From positions 1-5,305 of the forward strand of contig WGSR01000116.1 in the NCBI GenBank assembly GCA_014871545.1: a DNA stretch of 5,305 nt. Reading direction: 5' to 3'. This DNA comes from Collinsella sp. (GTDB lineage: Bacteria; Actinomycetota; Coriobacteriia; Coriobacteriales; Coriobacteriaceae). The notes under the pieces were generated by a model. It saw only the letters and a program-made list of their open reading frames with translations, did no database searches and was not told the DNA's origin. The position numbers were made by a program, and so were the translations under genes. Of this stretch, positions 1-5,305 are shown piece after piece (positions within the stretch are counted from its first letter, which is position 1; each line of letters opens with the position of its first letter).

Positions 1-701
1 TCATCGTCCTGGCTTGCTACCCCGAGGCCTGCATCGAGTGGCTCGAGGCGCACGCACAGGCGCTCGCCGACGCCACCGACACCGAGGCCATCATGGGCCC
101 CGTGGTGATCGACACGGTGGGCGTCAAGGGCATCGTGTGCGAGCGCGCCTTTGAGCTTGCCCGCGAGAACGGCTTTTACTTTGTGGGCGCGCACCCCATG
201 GCGGGCACCCAGTTCTCGGGCTACGCGCACTCCCGCGCCGACCTGTTCCAGGGCGCTCCCCTGGTGCTCGTTCCGCCCGCGGTAGACGATGCCCTTAAGC
301 TCGAGCTCTTGGGCCAGGTGCGCGAGATGGTGCGCCCCTTGGGCTTTGGCAAGTTCAGCGTGACCAGCGCCGCCGAGCACGACCGCGTCATCGCCTTCAC
401 GAGCCAGCTCGCACACGTGGTGTCCAACGCCTACGTCAAAAGCCCCACTGCCCAGGTCCACCACGGCTTTTCGGCCGGTAGCTACCGCGATCTCACCCGC
501 GTGGCGCACCTCAACCCGCAAATGTGGTCCGAGCTCATGATCGACGACGCCGACGCACTCGCCTTCGAGATCGACCATCTGATCGAGTCGCTTGGCGCCT
601 ACAGCCGTGCGCTCAAGGACCGCGACCAGCGCTATCTGGAGAATCTTCTTGCCGAGGGAGACCGCATCAAACGCGCGCTCGATGACGAGGCCTCCCACTA
701 G
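1..701 (+). CDS. tyrA: Prephenate dehydrogenase, 5'-truncated by the window edge
   Basis: Cytoplasmic enzyme that oxidatively decarboxylates prephenate to 4-hydroxyphenylpyruvate, the tyrosine-branch step. The frame is open from base 3, so the ATG at 93 is internal and 232 C-terminal residues are visible. Numbered from base 3, the fragment shows a DTVGVK segment (37-42, the usual D-x-x-S-V-K region), HPMAGTQFSG (64-73; His64 matches the catalytic His of the family), a helix beginning HDRVIAFTSQLAH (126-138, the HD..iA..S.L.H motif) and the prephenate-binding YRDLTRVA stretch (161-168; Arg166 likely contacts substrate) followed by NPQMW. The N-terminal Rossmann GxGxxG region lies outside the window, so NAD versus NADP preference cannot be judged. 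The protein ends at TAG 699-701 soon after the catalytic helical domain, with no C-terminal ACT domain such as Bacillus-type TyrA carries. It is 36 bp upstream of aroB on the same strand. Arogenate dehydrogenase activity cannot be excluded from sequence alone. Confidence 0.93.
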   Translation, partial: IVLACYPEACIEWLEAHAQALADATDTEAIMGPVVIDTVGVKGIVCERAFELARENGFYFVGAHPMAGTQFSGYAHSRADLFQGAPLVLVPPAVDDALKLELLGQVREMVRPLGFGKFSVTSAAEHDRVIAFTSQLAHVVSNAYVKSPTAQVHHGFSAGSYRDLTRVAHLNPQMWSELMIDDADALAFEIDHLIESLGAYSRALKDRDQRYLENLLAEGDRIKRALDDEASH

Positions 702-722
702 ACTACCTATCACGCCAGGTCG

Positions 723-728
723 AAAGGA
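723..728 (+). promoter_or_regulatory. Shine-Dalgarno site of aroB
   Basis: AAAGGA lies 9 bases before the ATG at 738 and fixes that start. It sits partly in the loop of a small possible stem, GGTC (718-721) pairing with GACC (727-730). Four base pairs are too few to claim regulation. Confidence 0.75.
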
Positions 729-737
729 CCGAAGCTT

Positions 738-1844
738 ATGGCGATTACCATCGATATCGACACTGCACGCCCCTACCAGGTGCATGTTGGCACGTTTTTG
801 CTGGAGCAGGCGGGACCGCTCGTTCGCGCCACTGCCGGCGGCACCAAGGCCGTCATCGTGACAGACACCAACGTGGGCCCGCTCTACCAGATGCCCGTTA
901 AGCAGAGCCTGGAGACGTCAGGCTACGAGGTGAGCATCTGCACCTTCGAGGACGGCGAAGCCCATAAGCGCGCCGAAACCTATGTTGCCATTTTGGAGTT
1001 TGTGGCCGAGCACGAGCTTTCACGCTCCGACGTGATCGTTGCACTCGGCGGCGGTGTCGTGGGCGACGTGGCCGGCTTTGTGGCCGCCACCTACATGCGC
1101 GGCTGCAAGTTTGCGCAGATCCCGACGAGCCTGCTCGCCATGGTGGATTCGTCGGTAGGCGGCAAGACCGCCATCGACCTGGCTGCCGGCAAAAACCTAG
1201 CTGGCGCCTTTTGGCAGCCGAGTGTGGTCATTGCCGATGTGGGGTGCCTGGCCACCCTCACGCCCGAGCAGTTCGCCGACGGCTGCGGCGAGGTCGTCAA
1301 GCACGCCGTGATCGCCGACCCGGAGCTTTTCGCCGAGCTGGAGAAGACCCCGCTCACGCTGGAGCTGCTCAACCGCGATGTGGCCCGCGTAGCGCTCATC
1401 ATCGCCCGCAACATCGACATCAAGCGCGCCGTGGTCGTCGCCGACGAGCGCGAAACCAACCAGCGCAAGCTGCTCAACTTTGGACACAGCGCCGGACATG
1501 CCGTTGAGGCCTGCGAGCACTTTGAGCTCGGACACGGCAACTGCGTGTCGATCGGCATGGGCATTATCACGCGCGCCGCGGCCCTGCACGGCGTATGCGA
1601 TGCTGCACTGCCCGGTCGTATTGAGGAACTCTGCGCCCGCCATGGCCTCAAGACCCGCTGCGACCTAGATGCCGATGCCGTCTTTGCCGAGGCGCTCCAC
1701 GACAAGAAGCGCGCGGGCGACACCATCGACCTGGTGATTCCGCACGGCATTGGCCGCTGCAGCATCGACCGCACGCCGCTTTCCACTTTCCACGATTTAA
1801 TTGCCGAGGGCCTCGGCCAGAAGGGAGACGCTTCCGCATGCTAG
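738..1844 (+). CDS. aroB: 3-dehydroquinate synthase
   Basis: Cytoplasmic NAD- and divalent-metal-dependent enzyme that cyclises DAHP to 3-dehydroquinate, the second shikimate step. The 368-residue length is normal for single-domain AroB. Visible motifs in order: EDGEAHK (71-77); the glycine-rich nucleotide-binding GGGVVGDVAGF (104-114); IPTSLLAMVDSSVGGKTAID (128-147) with the substrate-site Asp137 and Lys143; KNLAGAFWQP (152-161); CGEVVKHA (183-190) with metal ligand Glu185; LNFGHSAGHA (246-255) with metal ligand His250 and substrate-site Asn247 and His254; GHGNCVSIGMG (265-275) with the third metal ligand His266; and DKKR (322-325). All three expected metal ligands are present. The residue after the His266-Gly pair is Asn268, where most homologues have Glu. 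The start at 738 is supported by AAAGGA and by an N-terminus of the expected length. The 3' end overlaps aroA by 7 bp, suggesting translational coupling. The family also contains 2-deoxy-scyllo-inosose and related synthases, but the motifs and neighbours favour AroB. Confidence 0.97.
   Translation: MAITIDIDTARPYQVHVGTFLLEQAGPLVRATAGGTKAVIVTDTNVGPLYQMPVKQSLETSGYEVSICTFEDGEAHKRAETYVAILEFVAEHELSRSDVIVALGGGVVGDVAGFVAATYMRGCKFAQIPTSLLAMVDSSVGGKTAIDLAAGKNLAGAFWQPSVVIADVGCLATLTPEQFADGCGEVVKHAVIADPELFAELEKTPLTLELLNRDVARVALIIARNIDIKRAVVVADERETNQRKLLNFGHSAGHAVEACEHFELGHGNCVSIGMGIITRAAALHGVCDAALPGRIEELCARHGLKTRCDLDADAVFAEALHDKKRAGDTIDLVIPHGIGRCSIDRTPLSTFHDLIAEGLGQKGDASAC
1821..1827 (+). promoter_or_regulatory. 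Shine-Dalgarno site of aroA, inside aroB
   Basis: AAGGGAG ends 10 bases before the ATG at 1838 and lies within the last codons of aroB. It selects the start that overlaps the aroB stop by 7 bases. Confidence 0.8.
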
Positions 1845-3157
1845 CCCGCATCACCCCGTCCCCGCTCAAGGGCACCGTTCCCGCCATCGCGTCCAAGTCG
1901 ATGGCGCATCGCCTGATCATCTGCGCCGCGCTTGCCAACGGCGAGACGCACGTTACCTGCAACACCACCTGCGCCGACATTGAGGCCACGGTACGTTGCC
2001 TCACGGCGCTCGGCGCCCGCATCGAGACCGTCGAGGACGGCTTCCAGGTCCACCCCACCATGAAGAGCGTCGAGTTTGGCCTGCTCAAGGCCCTTGCCGG
2101 CGGCACGCTCGACTGCGGCGAAAGCGGCTCCACGCTCCGCTTTATGTTGCCCGTCGCCTGCGCGCTGGGCGCAGAAGCAACTTTTGTGGGTCAGGGACGC
2201 TTGGGCGCCCGCCCGCTGTCCCCGCTCTCGGACGAGATCATCGCCGCCGGCTGCGACCTACAGGGTCTGGGCGGTTTTCCGCTCAAGACGAGCGGCCGCA
2301 TGCGCCCGGGCACCTTTGTGCTGCCGGGCAACGTGAGCTCGCAGTACATCTCGGGCCTGCTGCTGGCAGCCCCGCTGCTGGCCCAGCCCTCCTGTGTTCA
2401 GGTGACCGGCCTCATTGAGAGCCGCCCCTACATCAACCTGACGATCCAGGCCATGAAGGCCTTTGGCGTCGAGGTCAACGTCGAGCGTATTCCCGCCCGG
2501 GACGGCCAGCCCGAGGTCACGAACTTCCGCGTGAGCAGTGGCTCGTATCGCACGCCCGGCAGCGTGGCCGTCGAGGGTGACTGGTCCAACGCTGTCTTTT
2601 GGCTGTGTGCCGGCGCTATCGGCACCGACCCCATCACCGTCGAGGGTGTGTCCCTAAGCTCTGCGCAGGGCGACCGCAACGTGCTTGCCGCGCTTTCGCG
2701 CTTTGGCGCCCGCATCGTGCGCTCCACCAACGCCGCCACCGTGCAGTCCGACAAGCTCGCCGGCTTTGAGATGAGCGCCCACGACATTCCCGACCTGGTG
2801 CCCGTTATCTCGGCCGTGGCATCGCTGGCACAGGGCCGAACGTTCATCCGTGACTGTGCACGCCTGCGTATCAAGGAATCCGACCGCCTGGCCACCACCA
2901 CCCGCGAGCTCACCGCGCTGGGCGCGCAGGTGCGCATTGCCGGCGATGACCTCATCATCAAGGGTGTCGATGCCTTTACCGGCGGCGAGGTCAATTCGCA
3001 CAACGACCACCGCATCGCCATGATGGCCGCCATCGCCGCGAGTCGCGCCACCGGCGAGGTCGTGATCCACGGCGCCGAGGCCGTCAACAAGTCCTATCCC
3101 GATTTCTTCGACCACTACCGTCTGCTGGGCGGCAAGGTCACACTCGAGGAGGAATAG
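1838..3157 (+). CDS. aroA: 3-phosphoshikimate 1-carboxyvinyltransferase (EPSP synthase)
   Basis: Transfers the enolpyruvyl group of PEP to shikimate 3-phosphate, giving EPSP (sixth shikimate step); this enzyme is the glyphosate target. The 439 residues are typical. Visible motifs: SKSMAHR (19-25; Lys20, Ser21 and Arg25 bind substrate); CGESGSTLRF (93-102), the equivalent of the E. coli NAGTAMRP loop, with Arg101 conserved; RLGARPL (121-127); SSQYISG (167-173); VEGDWSNA (245-252); IPDLVP (317-322) with the likely catalytic Asp319; RIKESDR (344-350) with Glu347 and Arg350; NDHRIAM (389-395); and Lys418 before SYPDFF. Active-site Lys, Asp, Glu, His and Arg residues are therefore intact. The loop differs from E. 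coli at the Thr97 and Pro101 equivalents (Ser98 and Phe102), a form I associate with Clostridia and Coriobacteriia. MurA shares the fold, but the SKSMAHR, KESDR and NDHRIAM set and the neighbours identify AroA. It starts inside the aroB 3' end and is followed after 1 bp by aroC. Confidence 0.98.
   Translation: MLARITPSPLKGTVPAIASKSMAHRLIICAALANGETHVTCNTTCADIEATVRCLTALGARIETVEDGFQVHPTMKSVEFGLLKALAGGTLDCGESGSTLRFMLPVACALGAEATFVGQGRLGARPLSPLSDEIIAAGCDLQGLGGFPLKTSGRMRPGTFVLPGNVSSQYISGLLLAAPLLAQPSCVQVTGLIESRPYINLTIQAMKAFGVEVNVERIPARDGQPEVTNFRVSSGSYRTPGSVAVEGDWSNAVFWLCAGAIGTDPITVEGVSLSSAQGDRNVLAALSRFGARIVRSTNAATVQSDKLAGFEMSAHDIPDLVPVISAVASLAQGRTFIRDCARLRIKESDRLATTTRELTALGAQVRIAGDDLIIKGVDAFTGGEVNSHNDHRIAMMAAIAASRATGEVVIHGAEAVNKSYPDFFDHYRLLGGKVTLEEE
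3146..3153 (+). promoter_or_regulatory. Shine-Dalgarno site of aroC, inside aroA
   Basis: GAGGAGGA ends 5 bases before the ATG at 3159. It is made by the Glu-Glu-Glu codons at the AroA C-terminus, so one stretch serves as both coding end and strong ribosome binding site. With a 1-base stop-to-start gap, ribosomes finishing aroA can readily reinitiate on aroC. Confidence 0.85.
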
Positions 3158-3158
3158 C

Positions 3159-4256
3159 ATGGCCTCGACCTTTGGCAACGTCTTGCACTTAAGCATCTTC
3201 GGTCAATCGCACTCCCCCGCTATCGGCTGCTCGCTCGATGGCATCCCGGCGGGCATCGCCGTGGACCAGGAGCAGCTGCAGGCCTTCCTTAACCGTCGCG
3301 CCCCCGGACGCGACGAGACCGCGACCAAACGACGCGAGGCTGACGCAGCCCACATCATCGCCGGTGTTGTCGATGGACATACCACCGGCGCGCCCATCGC
3401 CGCGATTATCGAGAACACCAACACGCGCTCCAAGGATTACTCCGAGCTGCGCCGCAAGCCCCGCCCCGGGCACGCAGACTTTCCGGCGCGTGTGAAGTAC
3501 CACAACATGCACGACGTCGCCGGCGGCGGGCACTTCTCCGGCCGCCTAACGGCCCCCTTATGCATCGCCGGCGGTATTGCGCTGCAGGCACTCGAGGCCC
3601 GTGGCATCAAGGTCATGGCGCACGTCGCGCAGATCGGCGGCATCTCCGACCTGCCCATGGACGACATGGTCTATCGCGAGGCCGACCGCAAGGCGATCCT
3701 TACGAACGACCTGCCCTGCATTGACGCTGCCGCTGCCGGTCGCATGCGCGAGGAGATTCTGGCCGCGCGCGACGAGCTCGACAGCATCGGCGGCATCGTG
3801 GAGTGCGGCATCTACGGACTTCCCGCAGGCATCGGTGACCCCATGTTCGACGGCATCGAGAACCGCATCGCGCAAATCGCGTTTGGCATTCCCGCTGTAA
3901 AGGGCGTGGAGTTTGGCATGGGCTTTGCCGTGGCCGCCATGCGCGGCAGCGAGAACAACGATCCGTATCGCATCGACGCCGAGACCGGCGAGATCGAGGT
4001 TGAGTCCAACAACGCCGGCGGCATCCTGGGCGGTATTTCGACCGGCGCGCCCGTCATGTGGCGCATGGCCGTAAAGCCGACGCCCTCAATTGGCCGCGAG
4101 CAGCAAACCGTAGACATGGACGCCATGGAAAATGCCGAGCTCTCGGTGCACGGCCGTCACGACCCCTGTATCGTCCCGCGCGCCGTCCCCGTTGCCGAAG
4201 CAGCCGCTGCCCTCGCGATTTGGGACGCCCTCCTAGAGGACGCCGCCCAGCTCTAA
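3159..4256 (+). CDS. aroC: Chorismate synthase
   Basis: Converts EPSP to chorismate by 1,4-trans elimination of phosphate, using reduced FMN, at the last common step of aromatic biosynthesis. The 365 residues match the family. Visible features: STFGNVLHLSIFGQSHSPAIG (3-23) with the catalytic-type His18; RRAPGRDE (46-53); RPGHADF (102-108) with the second conserved His105; HDVAGGGHFSGRLTAP (118-133); VEFGMGFAVA (250-259) followed by GSENND; NNAGGILGGISTG (284-296), the FMN/substrate-binding stretch; KPTPSI (306-311); and GRHDPCIVPRAVPV (332-345). The two catalytic histidines and the RHDPC segment are kept. The GQSHS and SGRLTA segments differ from the common GESHG and SGRETA forms, a variant that appears to be lineage-specific rather than a sign of decay. 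The start at 3159 has a strong GAGGAGGA and follows the aroA stop by 1 bp. The flavin must be reduced by a separate system, as in monofunctional bacterial enzymes; no reductase domain is visible. Confidence 0.98.
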   Translation: MASTFGNVLHLSIFGQSHSPAIGCSLDGIPAGIAVDQEQLQAFLNRRAPGRDETATKRREADAAHIIAGVVDGHTTGAPIAAIIENTNTRSKDYSELRRKPRPGHADFPARVKYHNMHDVAGGGHFSGRLTAPLCIAGGIALQALEARGIKVMAHVAQIGGISDLPMDDMVYREADRKAILTNDLPCIDAAAAGRMREEILAARDELDSIGGIVECGIYGLPAGIGDPMFDGIENRIAQIAFGIPAVKGVEFGMGFAVAAMRGSENNDPYRIDAETGEIEVESNNAGGILGGISTGAPVMWRMAVKPTPSIGREQQTVDMDAMENAELSVHGRHDPCIVPRAVPVAEAAAALAIWDALLEDAAQL

Positions 4257-4266
4257 CCCGACTCAC

Positions 4267-4287
4267 CTGGGTTGCCTGTCAACTCAG
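4267..4287 (+). other. Hairpin in the aroC-pheA gap
   Basis: CTGGGTTG (4267-4274) pairs with CAACTCAG (4280-4287) around the 5-base loop CCTGT, giving eight pairs of which one is a G-T wobble. No T-run follows; the next bases are CCGTTACGTG and then the pheA Shine-Dalgarno. It does not look like a rho-independent terminator. It could be an mRNA processing or stabilising element, or chance pairing in GC-rich DNA. Confidence 0.4.
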
Positions 4288-4297
4288 CCGTTACGTG

Positions 4298-4304
4298 AAA
4301 GGGG
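4298..4304 (+). promoter_or_regulatory. Shine-Dalgarno site of pheA
   Basis: AAAGGGG ends 5 bases before the ATG at 4310 (7 bases if the core is taken as AAAGG). It supports the start that includes the whole chorismate mutase domain rather than the internal ATG at 4382. Confidence 0.75.
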
Positions 4305-4309
4305 CCTCC

Positions 4310-5305
4310 ATGGACCTTGCTGACATCCGCCAGGCCATCGATGGCATCGACACCACGCTCCTCAACAGTTTTATCGAGCGCATGGACATTGCCACCGAGG
4401 TCGCCAAGTCAAAAATCGAGATGGGCAAGGCCGTCTTCGACCCCGCCCGCGAGCGCTCCAAGCTCAACAACCTCGCCAGCCGCGCGCCCGAGCGCTACGA
4501 GGCACAGACCATCGCCCTGTTCCGTCTCCTCATGAGCATGAGCAAAGCCGAGCAGCAGCGCTACATCAACGAGCTCAAGGGCATCACCGTCTCGCAAAAG
4601 GCCCACGCCACGGCTGCAGCCTCCGACACGCCCTTCCCTCAAACGGCCACCGTTGCCTGCCAGGGCGTGGAAGGTGCCTATAGCCAGATAGCCGCGTGCA
4701 AGCTCTTCGACGTGCCCGACATCGCGTTTTTCGAGACCTTCGAAGGCGTTATGCGCGCTGTGCGCGACGGCTTCTGCGAGTTTGGCGTGTTGCCCATCGA
4801 AAACTCAACTGCCGGATCGGTCAACGCCGTCTACGACCTGCTCGCCCAGTTCGATTTCCACATCGTGCGCTCGCTGCGCCTCAAGATCGACCACAATCTG
4901 CTCGTCAAACCCGGCACCAAGCTCGCGGACATACGCGAGGTCTACAGCCACGGTCAGGCCATCGCGCAGTGCGCTAGCTTTATCGAGGCGCACGGCCTGA
5001 ACGCTACCAAGTACCCCAACACGGCCATGTCGGCCGAGATGGTCGCCAGCTCCGAGCGTACCGATATTGCCGCCATCGCATCGCGCAGCTGCGCGGCACT
5101 CTATGGCCTGGAGGTGCTGGAGCCCAACATCCAGGACTCGGACAACAACTACACGCGCTTTGTCGTCATCAGCCGTGAGCCGCGCGTCTATCCCGGTGCC
5201 AACCGTACCTCGCTCATGATTACCACGGCCAATGAGCCGGGCGCCCTCTACCGCGTGCTCGAGCGCTTCTATGCGCTCAACATCAACCTCATCAAGCTCG
5301 AGAGC
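4310..5305 (+). CDS. pheA: Bifunctional chorismate mutase/prephenate dehydratase (P-protein), 3'-truncated by the window edge
   Basis: Rearranges chorismate to prephenate, then decarboxylates and dehydrates it to phenylpyruvate, the phenylalanine branch. The frame stays open for 332 codons to the last base. Residues 1-90 form an AroQ-type chorismate mutase with Arg7, Arg24, Lys33, Arg47, Glu48, Ser78 and Gln82 at positions matching the E. coli P-protein active site. A loose Ala/Thr-rich linker (about 92-112) follows. Prephenate dehydratase covers about 113-288: CQGVEGAYSQIAA (117-129), GVLPIENSTAGSV (159-171), YSHGQAIAQC (212-221), NTAMSAEMV (237-245) and NNYTRF (279-284), whose Thr-Arg-Phe is the catalytic signature. 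From about 300 an ACT regulatory domain begins, with EPGALYRVLERF (309-320; GALY matches the E. coli GALV motif) and ends at LES, where the ESRP motif of phenylalanine-binding ACT domains would start. Feedback inhibition by phenylalanine is therefore likely. About 45-60 residues should remain beyond the window. Confidence 0.95.
   Translation, partial: MDLADIRQAIDGIDTTLLNSFIERMDIATEVAKSKIEMGKAVFDPARERSKLNNLASRAPERYEAQTIALFRLLMSMSKAEQQRYINELKGITVSQKAHATAAASDTPFPQTATVACQGVEGAYSQIAACKLFDVPDIAFFETFEGVMRAVRDGFCEFGVLPIENSTAGSVNAVYDLLAQFDFHIVRSLRLKIDHNLLVKPGTKLADIREVYSHGQAIAQCASFIEAHGLNATKYPNTAMSAEMVASSERTDIAAIASRSCAALYGLEVLEPNIQDSDNNYTRFVVISREPRVYPGANRTSLMITTANEPGALYRVLERFYALNINLIKLES

Noticed and set aside
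93..95. ATG at 93 as the tyrA start
   Set aside because: The frame is open back to base 3 with protein-like sequence, and a start at 93 would lack the whole NAD-binding domain; it is an internal Met.
718..730. Short stem GGTC/GACC around the aroB ribosome site
   Set aside because: Only four pairs with a 5-base loop; likely chance in GC-rich DNA and too weak to claim a regulatory switch.
1091..1786. Long open frame on the minus strand (231 codons) opposite aroB
   Set aside because: It is antisense to a gene with intact family motifs, its translation is low-complexity and Ser/Arg/Ala-rich, and no ribosome site was noted. Such frames are expected opposite high-GC coding sequence.
3189..3191. 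Rare TTA leucine codon early in aroC (others in aroB and later in aroC)
   Set aside because: TTA-based regulation is known from Streptomyces; a few TTA codons in this type of genome are not evidence for it.
2428..3196. Two long minus-strand open frames opposite aroA
   Set aside because: Their translations resemble no family I recognise and mirror the codon bias of aroA; they are shadows of the real gene.
4257..4309. Possible terminator, attenuator or leader peptide between aroC and pheA
   Set aside because: There is no T-tract after the hairpin, no short frame rich in Phe codons, and only 53 bases are available.
4696..4977. Plus-strand open frames inside the pheA region (also one starting at 4317)
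   Set aside because: They are out of frame with the clear chorismate mutase/prephenate dehydratase reading frame, which runs from 4310 to the window end, and their Arg/Ala-rich translations show no recognisable motifs.

Overview
This window is ordinary, well-conserved biosynthetic DNA: five genes in tandem on the + strand that encode core shikimate-pathway and phenylalanine/tyrosine-branch enzymes. In order they are a 5'-truncated prephenate dehydrogenase (tyrA, 1-701), 3-dehydroquinate synthase (aroB, 738-1844), EPSP synthase (aroA, 1838-3157), chorismate synthase (aroC, 3159-4256) and a 3'-truncated fused chorismate mutase/prephenate dehydratase (pheA, 4310-5305, running off the window edge). 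Every gene assignment rests on family active-site motifs read directly in the translations.

The genes are packed like an operon. The tyrA-aroB gap is 36 bp, aroB and aroA overlap by 7 bp, aroA and aroC are 1 bp apart, and aroC-pheA are separated by 53 bp. Each complete start has a clear Shine-Dalgarno sequence. I see no promoter or rho-independent terminator inside the run. The promoter is presumably upstream of the window, and transcription probably continues past its end. The only notable non-coding structure is an 8-bp hairpin (one G-T wobble) in the aroC-pheA gap.

Together the enzymes cover step 2 (AroB), step 6 (AroA) and step 7 (AroC) of the route to chorismate. PheA then carries chorismate to prephenate and on to phenylpyruvate, and TyrA carries prephenate to 4-hydroxyphenylpyruvate. 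DAHP synthase, dehydroquinase, shikimate dehydrogenase and shikimate kinase are not in the window. Feedback control looks asymmetric: PheA carries a C-terminal ACT domain, whereas TyrA ends just after its catalytic domain with no ACT.

The source is a high-GC bacterium (roughly 60-65% by eye). AroA and AroC carry the sequence variants I associate with Clostridia and Coriobacteriia rather than Proteobacteria. High GC plus these variants and this gene order suggest a gut actinobacterium of the Coriobacteriia, possibly Collinsella; this is inference and was not checked by search. I found no mobile element, CRISPR array, RNA gene or undescribed system.
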